Source of the DNA: a virus
Virus record (IMG/VR): IMGVR_UViG_3300046460_000136
Location: 1 to 55,671 of that record
DNA: 55,671 nt
Direction: 5' to 3' (one strand)
Position 1 is the first letter of the stretch. The number at the start of each line of letters is the position of its first letter. The translations under genes and the position numbers were made by a program. Of the stretch, positions 47,634-54,193 are shown one piece after another. Below the pieces are notes generated by a model, which was given only the letters and a program-made list of their open reading frames with translations, did no database searches and was not told the origin of the DNA.

Positions 47634-48035
47634 ATGGCAGCCGCGCAGAAAGATCGATCGGCAAAGACTGCGGCGAAGCGAAAGGCTCGCGGCGAGGAAG
47701 AGATCCGGCTCCATTGCATGGCCGGCACCCGCCAGGCCCTGGCTGAGCTGATGGCCTGGAACGGCATCGAGGAACAGGGCGAAGCCATCACGCTGATGAT
47801 TCATCATCTTCATGCGTTAGGGCCTCAAAAGTCCGCCCCGCTCCTGGCGCCTCCGCGACACGTTTACGAGATACCCGAAAACGTGTCGCTGGCTTTTCAC
47901 AGAAAAAGCATGCTGATGATTCAACAGGATTCGGGGGACGAGGTGCTTATGCCCGAAATAAAGCCTCAGTCCTGCCAGTATTTGGCGACAAACTTGTCAG
48001 CGATCTCTTTGCCAGCCTCAACCGCCTCGTCGTAG
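47634..48035 (+). CDS. Ribbon-helix-helix-like early protein (133 aa)
   Basis: After a basic start (AAAQKDRSAKTAAKRKARGE) the segment IRLHCMAGTRQALAELMAWN, GIEEQGEAITLMIHHLHALG has strand-helix-helix form. The protein continues with a conserved PPRHVYEIPENVSLAFHRKS part and ends in a low-complexity tail overlapping the opposite gene by 70 bp. ATG preceded by gaggt. Likely DNA-binding. Confidence 0.65.
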   Translation: MAAAQKDRSAKTAAKRKARGEEEIRLHCMAGTRQALAELMAWNGIEEQGEAITLMIHHLHALGPQKSAPLLAPPRHVYEIPENVSLAFHRKSMLMIQQDSGDEVLMPEIKPQSCQYLATNLSAISLPASTASS

Positions 48036-48217
48036 GAATTCCAATCCTTCTTGCGAGTGCCGGCCACCAGTACGTCGCCTTTGTATTTGTACAAGGCAAC
48101 GACTTCTGTTGGGACGGGATCGGAAATTTCTCCCCAGTGGAATGTGATGACGAATTGTTCCCCGTGAAGACGATCGTCGTAATCGACTGAAGGCATGCGA
48201 TCAACTAACAACTGCAT
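47966..48217 (-). CDS. Small protein read against the early operon (83 aa)
   Basis: ATG preceded by aaggag. The product MQLLVDRMPSVDYDDRLHGE, FVITFHWGEISDPVPTEVVA, LYKYKGDVLVAGTRKKDWNS, YDEAVEAGKEIADKFVAKYW is well folded in appearance (beta strands, then a C-terminal helix). It overlaps the end of the rightward gene tail to tail. The first of three leftward islands in this operon; function unknown. Confidence 0.65.
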   Translation of the reverse strand: MQLLVDRMPSVDYDDRLHGEQFVITFHWGEISDPVPTEVVALYKYKGDVLVAGTRKKDWNSYDEAVEAGKEIADKFVAKYWQD

Positions 48218-48328
48218 TCGTTTCTCCTTGATCCGGCCCGATGCCGGTCGCCTGTATTACTCCAACACAACCAAAATTACCACTGTCGCATCCGGTCACG
48301 GAGGGCGGCGCCTGACTGGAGATAATCC

Positions 48329-48730
48329 ATGAGCTACAACTGCGCATACGTCCGGCAGCACTATCAGGTGCCCGCCGAAATCGGCCGTCGCGTCATCGCC
48401 TACGGGAAGCCCGGCGTCATCCTGGCGGATCGTGGCCATTACATCGGCGTGGTGCTGGACGAAGACCCGAAGAAACGGATCAGCAACTACCACCCTACCC
48501 ACGAAATGCAGTACGGCGAGATGGCCGAGAGGCTACCGCTCAAAGAGTGGGTGGTCCTGCCGTTCAAGCATGACTGGGAAGATCTCGACTGGAACCGGGA
48601 AGCCCGCGAAGATCTGGTCAGGGTGTGGGCAGCTACTCGAGGCCAGGCCAAATACAAGGCCTATGAGCGGCTTCAAGATTACTGCCACAGCATCAAGGCG
48701 ATGCTGCACTTCAAAGTGCGGCGCGCCTGA
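48329..48730 (+). CDS. Phage protein of unknown function (133 aa)
   Basis: A basic soluble protein with N-terminal YNCAYVRQHYQVPAEIGRRV, a beta-rich GVILADRGHYIGVVLDEDPK, and a WVVLPFKHDWEDLDWNREAR part. Such proteins are frequent in early regions of Pseudomonas phages; no name or activity is known to me. ATG preceded by ggag. Confidence 0.68.
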   Translation: MSYNCAYVRQHYQVPAEIGRRVIAYGKPGVILADRGHYIGVVLDEDPKKRISNYHPTHEMQYGEMAERLPLKEWVVLPFKHDWEDLDWNREAREDLVRVWAATRGQAKYKAYERLQDYCHSIKAMLHFKVRRA

Positions 48731-48776
48731 CCCACCCTCACCTATGGCACTAAATGTCAGTTTACCCAGCAGGGGT

Positions 48777-49124
48777 TTAGAACTTGCTCGGGCACTTGAA
48801 GAGCTGAATGCTCGCGCTGCTCAGTTTTGGATAGCTACCCAACACATACAGCGTCTGCACATTCTTTTTCTGAGCTATGAACCCTTCACAGCTATATCCG
48901 CATGACGCACTTGTCGTGAAGCAAACATTTTCACCAGTCAGCTCATAGAGATCGTGAGGCCACGACAGGCAGTCGTATTTCCCGCCAACTGGACAGGTTA
49001 CCTGTTGAATGTCGCCAGCGGCCAGTATTTGGGACCCTGGAAGGCTTTGCATTTCGCCGTAGGCAAATGCGTGGGCACTGGATGCAACGAAACACGTCGC
49101 GAGTATCAGCTTCAAAAATTTCAA
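48777..49124 (-). CDS. Exported Cys-containing protein (115 aa), cargo
   Basis: TTG start with ggagctgcg upstream gives a signal peptide KFLKLILATCFVASSAHAFA and a mature protein with seven cysteines (for example CPVGGKYDC, SASCGYSCEG, FKCPSKF). It is read against the early genes, so it probably has its own promoter and is made in the lysogen. It shares the signal-peptide and disulfide features with the 17680 gene but is not related in sequence. Function unknown. Confidence 0.68.
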   Translation of the reverse strand: MKFLKLILATCFVASSAHAFAYGEMQSLPGSQILAAGDIQQVTCPVGGKYDCLSWPHDLYELTGENVCFTTSASCGYSCEGFIAQKKNVQTLYVLGSYPKLSSASIQLFKCPSKF

Positions 49125-49207
49125 CGCAGCTCCTTTATCCGGCTCCGTGCCGGGCCGAACACAAATACCCCACTTCAACGAATCACGCCAGCCGGCGAGG
49201 ATCCACA

Positions 49208-50131
49208 ATGCCTACAGCAATCGATTTGTTCGCCGGTCTCGGCGGATGGTCAACCGGTGCCCGCAATGCCGGTATCGACGTAATCTGGGCCGCCAATCAC
49301 TGGCCTGTCGCCGTCGAGTGGCACAGCGCTAACCACCCGAATGCAATTCACATCTGCCAGGACCTGCACCAGGCGGATTGGTCGAAGGTTCCTGCCCACG
49401 ACATCATGCTCGCCTCGCCTTGTTGCCAGGGGCATTCGAAGGCACGCGGCAAGAAGTCTGGGAACGCTCAGCACGACGCATCACGGTCAACAGCCTGGGC
49501 GGTTGTGTCGGCTGCCGAGTTCCACCGGCCGGAAGTGGTGCTGGTCGAGAACGTCGAAGAATTCACGGCCTGGGCCCTGTACCCCGCGTGGTCGCAGGCA
49601 ATGGCAGCGCTCGGCTACATGATCGCGCCCCATGTGGTCGATTGCGCGGATCTCGGCGTGCCGCAGCACCGGGTTCGCCTGTTTCTGGTCTGCACCAGGA
49701 GTAAAGCACCGCTGAACCTTCAGCTTCACCAGCGTCGGCATGTCCCAGCCTCATCCTTCATCGATTTCGACGCGGGCAAGTGGAGCAAGGTAGTGAAGCC
49801 TGGCCGCGCCGAGTCGACGCTGATCCGCGTGAATAATGGCCGGGAGCGCTTCGGTGATCGATTCATCATGCCCTATTACGGATCAGGCTCGGGTTTGACC
49901 GGCCGCAGCCTGGATAGGCCGATCGGCACCATCACCACGCTCGATCGGTGGGCCTTGGTGCGCGGTGATGAGATGCGAATGCTCTCGGCCAATGAGGCTC
50001 TTGCAGCCATGTCGTTCCCGGCTGACACAAAGCGCCCGGACAATCATAGGTTGACCATGCACATGGCCGGCAATGCGGTACCGCCGCTGGCGGGTCAGAG
50101 GATAATTGAAGCGCTACAAGCCGCTGCCTGA
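49208..50131 (+). CDS. C5-cytosine DNA methyltransferase (307 aa)
   Basis: DNA cytosine methyltransferase. Motif I DLFAGLGGWSTG (AdoMet), motif IV ASPCCQGHS with the catalytic Cys, motif VI VLVENVEEF, motif VIII QHRVRLFLVC and motif X MAGNAVPP are all present. The usual Pro of PCQ is replaced by Cys (CCQ), which I recall from other phage members. The variable region is short. No restriction enzyme is next to it, so it likely protects phage DNA. Target site cannot be read from sequence. ATG preceded by gagga. Confidence 0.9.
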   Translation: MPTAIDLFAGLGGWSTGARNAGIDVIWAANHWPVAVEWHSANHPNAIHICQDLHQADWSKVPAHDIMLASPCCQGHSKARGKKSGNAQHDASRSTAWAVVSAAEFHRPEVVLVENVEEFTAWALYPAWSQAMAALGYMIAPHVVDCADLGVPQHRVRLFLVCTRSKAPLNLQLHQRRHVPASSFIDFDAGKWSKVVKPGRAESTLIRVNNGRERFGDRFIMPYYGSGSGLTGRSLDRPIGTITTLDRWALVRGDEMRMLSANEALAAMSFPADTKRPDNHRLTMHMAGNAVPPLAGQRIIEALQAAA

Positions 50132-50136
50132 CACCT

Positions 50137-50289
50137 TCACCCGGTCTTCTTTTCGCCTTGCGGCTTCGGTGGTGGTGAGCTTGGTGGACTTTTCGGAAGT
50201 ACGCTTTGGATGTTGGTTGGATTGATGCCATCCCGAACGTGAATCCGCTGCCCACCTAAAACACTCGAACTGTTTTTGTCATTACTCAT
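50137..50289 (-). CDS. Tiny Pro/Ser/Lys-rich protein, partner of the DUF6338-like protein (50 aa)
   Basis: ATG with ggggagcg upstream. Its second half DGINPTNIQSVLPKSPPSSP, followed by PPKPQGEKKTG, is very similar in style to the next gene (LPKNPPKSPPSSSSKKP), so they look like a divergent tandem pair. No hydrophobic segment. It is the last of a three-gene leftward island of AT-rich DNA. Confidence 0.65.
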   Translation of the reverse strand: MSNDKNSSSVLGGQRIHVRDGINPTNIQSVLPKSPPSSPPPKPQGEKKTG

Positions 50290-50322
50290 TTTTTCGCTCC
50301 CCAGTGCATTTATCAGCTTAAT

Positions 50323-50472
50323 TTATTCAGCTGGCTTCTTTGATGAAGATGATGGCGGACTCTTGGGAGGATTCTTTGGAAGTATGTTACGAGGCATGAT
50401 CGGGTTAACATTCAAACCCTCATTTATGCTTTTTCGAAGCACCTCTTCAACAACTTTTTGCCTATCAGACAT
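50323..50472 (-). CDS. Tiny Pro/Ser/Lys-rich protein overlapping the DUF6338-like gene (49 aa)
   Basis: The ATG lies inside the end of the membrane-protein gene (8-bp overlap), so it is translationally coupled. Sequence: an N-terminal helix (MSDRQKVVEEVLRKSINEGL) and a disordered tail with ILPKNPPKSPPSSSSKKPAE. The tail resembles that of the following gene. The Pro-rich tails could bind a shared partner, perhaps the membrane protein. Confidence 0.68.
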   Translation of the reverse strand: MSDRQKVVEEVLRKSINEGLNVNPIMPRNILPKNPPKSPPSSSSKKPAE

Positions 50473-51076
50473 CTGAATCATCCTCTACTGGGTCAAGAAA
50501 CTCTGTCCACAAAACGTCTACCGAGGAAATTAACATAAATTCGATCCCCGTTGCTGGATCGAATTCATCATCCACAATCCAAGTCGGAAACTGCATCAAG
50601 TAATGACCTTTTTCTGGGTCGGTAGGCCACGACCTGGGGTACCCAGCAAGACGGCGCCCATCCAGAAATTGCAGGACGATCGCTCTGTCTTTCAGCGTTC
50701 GATGAGCAAACCTCCAGTCAGAGCCATCGGAAGACCTATGCGTAAGATTAAGCTTGCGACAAGCGGCGTATAGAATGTCATTGTTTGCAGCATGGGCCAA
50801 TGCGAGCCCCATAAGCACCGCCAACCCTGTGCTCCATAACGATAGGGTCTCGCTATTCCACTCGCCAAATGAATACCATTTGCCTACCCACAGCGCGACT
50901 GGCTCAATATATCTAACGATAAATTGAATTATAGCTGTCCCAATTAACGCCTGAATAATTCGCTCAAATTGTCCAGGCTTTGGTGAATCAGATAACCAAT
51001 AAAAAACAAAGGTAGCTAAAAAACCCGGCAAAACCAATTCTAAAAATGGGATTGCCTTTCCAAATAAATCTTCCAT
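50465..51076 (-). CDS. DUF6338-like membrane protein (203 aa), first gene of a cargo island
   Basis: Three N-terminal membrane helices (FLELVLPGFLATFVFYWLS, IIQALIGTAIIQFIVRYIE, LWSTGLAVLMGLALAHA) followed by a cytosolic domain of about 110 residues with DRAIVLQFLDGRRLAGYPRS and a WIVDDEFDPATGIEFMLISS part. The layout matches DUF6338 as I know it, a family without assigned function. The gene is AT-rich and reads against the early operon, with two small coupled genes behind it. Role in superinfection exclusion is a guess from position. Confidence 0.72.
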   Translation of the reverse strand: MEDLFGKAIPFLELVLPGFLATFVFYWLSDSPKPGQFERIIQALIGTAIIQFIVRYIEPVALWVGKWYSFGEWNSETLSLWSTGLAVLMGLALAHAANNDILYAACRKLNLTHRSSDGSDWRFAHRTLKDRAIVLQFLDGRRLAGYPRSWPTDPEKGHYLMQFPTWIVDDEFDPATGIEFMLISSVDVLWTEFLDPVEDDSDV

Positions 51077-51201
51077 TCGCAAAAATTCCCATTCTAAAAA
51101 TCAGCGCGTTGGCGCTAACACCAAGCGCGTCTGCGAGCTTAACTCGCCAAGATCAATAACCTCCAGTCAAACCTATAGCGCCATATCGGCGAGGTAATTC
51201 C

Positions 51202-51990
51202 ATGCCCACAGAAAACGAACCGGTAGGCACGTTCATTGTGCTTAGCCTGAAGCATACGCACCGCCGCCACAAAGCAATCACCCTCTGGCGGTCAGATGAC
51301 AGCGGCTACTGCTGGATGCTGAGCAGCGCCGGCCACTACGAAGAAGATCGAGTGCTCGAGCACCTTGGCTACTACAACAGCGGCTGCGCAAACGTCGCGG
51401 TACCTGCTGACCTAGTGGAACGGCTTTCCTGTGAGATTGAGTACGACACCAAGGAGTTTGGAATTTGCCTGCCAAACAACGCCAACACCTGGGCGCAACT
51501 GCTGGCCTGCGTGATCCGCCCCACCGATTACGAGCCAAAACCGGAGTATCGCGGCTGCCGCTATTCGGAAAACAGCATGTGGATGAAGTGCAAACGTTGC
51601 GAGCACGTCAACCTGGCGATCCGCATCATCGCCGATCACGGCCGCCGGTTCTTCTACAGCCAGACAGTGAATCGCTACGCCAGCATGGAGGTCGACGCCC
51701 GCGGCAAGGTCTGGTTTATCGACGATTACAGCGGCAAGCGCATATTCACGCATGACACGGTATGGGGTGGCCGGTGGCGCGGTTTCACTCATGGCGGCAC
51801 TCTGAAGGATGTGGTCAAAGCATTCCGTGATTACATCTGCACCGGCAAGCAGTTGCATCCTGGCTATCTCGGTCCGGAACGGTTCAACGACAGCAACATC
51901 TGGGGTTACGACGAAGAAGGCATGCGCGCGGTGCGTGAGCAGGCCAGCGCCCTGCCCCTCTTCCATCAGCCCGCAGCGGAGGTAGCATGA
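51202..51990 (+). CDS. Phage protein of unknown function (262 aa)
   Basis: Soluble protein with conserved-looking aromatic segments: FIVLSLKHTHRRHKAITLWR, SGYCWMLSSAGHYEEDRVLE, a CxxC pair in MKCKRCEHVN, and VWGGRWRGFTHGGTLKDVVK near the end. Not assigned to any family by me, but common in Pseudomonas phages. ATG preceded by gagg; overlaps the next gene by ATGA. Confidence 0.7.
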   Translation: MPTENEPVGTFIVLSLKHTHRRHKAITLWRSDDSGYCWMLSSAGHYEEDRVLEHLGYYNSGCANVAVPADLVERLSCEIEYDTKEFGICLPNNANTWAQLLACVIRPTDYEPKPEYRGCRYSENSMWMKCKRCEHVNLAIRIIADHGRRFFYSQTVNRYASMEVDARGKVWFIDDYSGKRIFTHDTVWGGRWRGFTHGGTLKDVVKAFRDYICTGKQLHPGYLGPERFNDSNIWGYDEEGMRAVREQASALPLFHQPAAEVA

Positions 51991-52166
51991 AACGCCTCAT
52001 CCGCCGCAAGTTCGAGGCCTGCCTGATACTGCTGGCAGCTAAGATCCTGATCGACCGCAACGTTCAGCGCGCCGCAGTCGTATCGCGCCGCGACAATAAC
52101 GACATGTGGGGCATGGCCGAGCGCCTCGAAGCCATCGCCAAGCGCATCAGCAAGAACTACCCGTAA
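51987..52166 (+). CDS. Small basic protein (59 aa)
   Basis: ATG overlaps the previous stop (ATGA) and has ggagg nearby. The product MKRLIRRKFEACLILLAAKI, LIDRNVQRAAVVSRRDNNDM is basic with a short amphipathic or weakly hydrophobic helix. The next 158 bp hold two copies of aaaatcttaa but no gene. Confidence 0.6.
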   Translation: MKRLIRRKFEACLILLAAKILIDRNVQRAAVVSRRDNNDMWGMAERLEAIAKRISKNYP

Positions 52167-52324
52167 CTCCCTCCCCCTTCAAAGTCGGCCGCATTCCCGG
52201 AAGGAGCACTTTTGTACTCCACGCCTAGAAAATCTTAACTCCGCAGCGAAAATCTTAATTTTCGGCGCCTTCCCTCAATTTTTGTTAACTCAAAGTCAGC
52301 CGCTATAGCGACAAGGACGAAGTC

Positions 52325-52675
52325 ATGCCTGAAGAAACTGTTTTGATCCAGACGCTGCCGGTCGAACGCGACACCGATGGCTGGTGGTCCCACCCTGACT
52401 ACCTGTCCGAGTTCGACGACGAGATCACCGAGGCGCAGTTCCAAGAGTGGTGTCTGCGCCACCAGGTGGAGACCAAAGTCACGTACATGGAAAGCGACGT
52501 TCCCGGCGAAGTGTTCGATGCCTATATGGATGACGGCCAGTGTGATTGCTCCGCGTGGGCAATCCAGCACCCAGCAGAACCGGACTGGTTCATCCTGTCG
52601 ATTCATGACGCCGAAGATGGGCCGGTCTGCGTCTGGGGGCGTCGAGCTATGCCGGTGCCAAAGGTGACGCCATGA
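52325..52675 (+). CDS. Acidic early phage protein (116 aa)
   Basis: A soluble, acidic, Trp-rich protein: DGWWSHPDYLSEFDDEITEA, FQEWCLRHQVETKVTYMESD, DWFILSIHDAEDGPVCVWGR. This type is frequent near the right end of Pseudomonas prophages. ATG preceded by aagga. Overlaps a micro-frame at its end. Function unknown. Confidence 0.68.
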   Translation: MPEETVLIQTLPVERDTDGWWSHPDYLSEFDDEITEAQFQEWCLRHQVETKVTYMESDVPGEVFDAYMDDGQCDCSAWAIQHPAEPDWFILSIHDAEDGPVCVWGRRAMPVPKVTP

Positions 52676-52728
52676 TCTTCGCCCCGCTCTACATGCTCTG
52701 GCTTATCTACAAGGGGCCGCAGCGATGA
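52672..52728 (+). CDS. Possible micro-gene bridging two coupled genes (18 aa)
   Basis: MIFAPLYMLWLIYKGPQR is fully hydrophobic at first and ends basic. Its ATG overlaps the preceding stop and its stop overlaps the next ATG (ATGA on both sides), so ribosomes could pass from one gene to the next through it. It could be a small membrane peptide or only a coupling device. Confidence 0.35.
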   Translation: MIFAPLYMLWLIYKGPQR

Positions 52729-52970
52729 ACATTTACCGGCACACCTTTGCGGCTGTCTGCCCGTCCGACGGCGAACTGATCATCTATCAGTTGGAAGTTC
52801 GGTCGCCGGCAATGATCCGCGTCGAACACATCAAGGCCGCGACCGCGATCATCAAGAAAGGCTGGCACGAACACATTGCCGACCGCCTGGCCGAGGACAT
52901 CGGCGGCGATCAAACGATCATCGCCACTCACCAAGGCGTCGAAATCGAAACAGTGAGGCTTAGCGGATGA
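52725..52970 (+). CDS. Small early protein (81 aa)
   Basis: Beta-alpha protein MNIYRHTFAAVCPSDGELII, YQLEVRSPAMIRVEHIKAAT with an acidic helix GWHEHIADRLAEDIGG. ATG preceded by aagggg. Overlaps the TGT-like gene by 4 bp. No known function. Confidence 0.65.
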   Translation: MNIYRHTFAAVCPSDGELIIYQLEVRSPAMIRVEHIKAATAIIKKGWHEHIADRLAEDIGGDQTIIATHQGVEIETVRLSG

Positions 52971-53713
52971 TCCATTACCACGGCTTGCCGATCACACCAG
53001 AGACAGCGGCAGCCGCGGCAATCGGCGGCGGCCACGCCTTTGTGAGCTTCAGCGACCCTCGACAACTCGCCCTGGCGGCCCAAGTCTGCCAGTCGTTTGC
53101 CATCGACAACGGGGCGTTCTCCGCCTGGAAACAAGGCAAGCCCGTCTCCGACTGGAAACCTTTCTACCGCTGGGCGGCGGACGCCAAGCTGATTCCGGCG
53201 TGCGACTTCGCGGTGATACCTGACGTGATTGATGGCGATGAAAAGGCCAACGACGCATTGCTCGAAGAGTGGCCGCTGCCTCGATGGTTTGGTGCTCCGG
53301 TTTGGCACATGCACGAAAGCCTCGAACGGTTGGAGCGATTGGCGAGTGGATGGCCAAGAGTCTGCATCGGCAGCTCGGGTGACTTCTCACAGCCAGGCAG
53401 CGCCGCCTGGTGGGTGCAGATGGGAAAGGCTATGCGGGTGGTTTGCGATGATGACGGTCGCCCAATGTGCAAGCTTCACGGCTTGCGAATGCTCGACCCT
53501 GCAATCTTCGGCCATCTGCCGCTCTCGAGCGCCGACAGCACGAACATCGGTCGGAACATCGGCATCGATCAGGCTTGGCGTGGCACGTATTCGCCACCGA
53601 CCAAGGAAGCCAGGGCATCAGTGATGCGCAGTCGCATCGAGTCGCACAACTCGCCACCACGCTGGACCTACAACATCCCGGAAGTCGCGCCAACCCAAGG
53701 TGCACTGCTTTAA
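52967..53713 (+). CDS. TGT/DpdA-like protein, candidate DNA 7-deazaguanine transglycosylase (248 aa)
   Basis: Motifs recall tRNA-guanine transglycosylase and the phage DpdA group: FAIDNGAFSAWK (in the place of the catalytic-type D-S/N-G-G-F), FAVIPDVIDG with an Asp, VCIGSSGDFSQ, CKLHGLRMLDP (as HxxGxG-type) and SADSTNIGRNIG. The length is shorter than full TGT. No queuosine-precursor genes are next to it, so the host would have to supply preQ0. The call rests on motif resemblance only. Confidence 0.5.
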   Translation: MIHYHGLPITPETAAAAAIGGGHAFVSFSDPRQLALAAQVCQSFAIDNGAFSAWKQGKPVSDWKPFYRWAADAKLIPACDFAVIPDVIDGDEKANDALLEEWPLPRWFGAPVWHMHESLERLERLASGWPRVCIGSSGDFSQPGSAAWWVQMGKAMRVVCDDDGRPMCKLHGLRMLDPAIFGHLPLSSADSTNIGRNIGIDQAWRGTYSPPTKEARASVMRSRIESHNSPPRWTYNIPEVAPTQGALL

Positions 53714-53759
53714 ACCCTATCCCCACCTTCTGCCGCCACGCGCGGCATGGAGTATCGCA

Positions 53760-53972
53760 ATGCCCACCTACGACATCCATGAGCGTCGGCCTGACGGCGG
53801 AGTTGGCCGCCTGCTTGATGTGATCGACCGCCAGCCCGAACAACGCAAGACCGGCCAATTCGTCGAGTTCGACGGCGAAATGCACAAGGTCCTGACCGGT
53901 ATCCGCAACTTCATCATCGTCACCACTGAGCGCTGGACGCGGGTGTCGGCTGCTACTTGGAGAAAACAATGA
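53760..53972 (+). CDS. Small protein before the excisionase (70 aa)
   Basis: ATG preceded by ggag. Beta-rich acidic protein (TYDIHERRPDGGVGRLLDVI, GQFVEFDGEMHKVLTGIRNF, IIVTTERWTRVS) of a type common next to AlpA genes in Pseudomonas phages. Coupled by ATGA to the next gene. Function unknown. Confidence 0.65.
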   Translation: MPTYDIHERRPDGGVGRLLDVIDRQPEQRKTGQFVEFDGEMHKVLTGIRNFIIVTTERWTRVSAATWRKQ

Positions 53973-54193
53973 ACGACCAGATTGAGTTCATCCGCCTGCC
54001 TGAGGTCAAGAAACTGGTAGGTCTGGGGACGACCAAAATTTACACCATGGCCAGCCAGGGCCTTTTCCCGAAACAGGTCCCACTGGGAGGCCGAGCTGTG
54101 GCGTGGATCAAGTCAGAGGTCCTGCAATGGAACAACGACCAGATCGCAGCGGCCCGCGGCGATCAGGGTTCGGAGGTCAATCGGTCCAAGTAG
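53969..54193 (+). CDS. AlpA-like DNA-binding protein, probable excisionase (74 aa)
   Basis: A MerR/AlpA-like helix-turn-helix: FIRLPEVKKLVGLGTTKIYT, MASQGLFPKQVPLGGRAVAW, IKSEVLQWNNDQ. Such proteins serve as recombination directionality factors. It is the last gene of the rightward operon and converges on the integrase, overlapping its 3' end by 31 bp, so strong early transcription would both make it and run against the integrase message. Confidence 0.83.
   Translation: MNDQIEFIRLPEVKKLVGLGTTKIYTMASQGLFPKQVPLGGRAVAWIKSEVLQWNNDQIAAARGDQGSEVNRSK

Noticed and set aside
47552-47746. 64-codon frame starting on a TGATG overlap
   Set aside because: More than half of it lies in another frame of the better supported gene at 47634, and its translation is Arg/Gly/Pro-rich.
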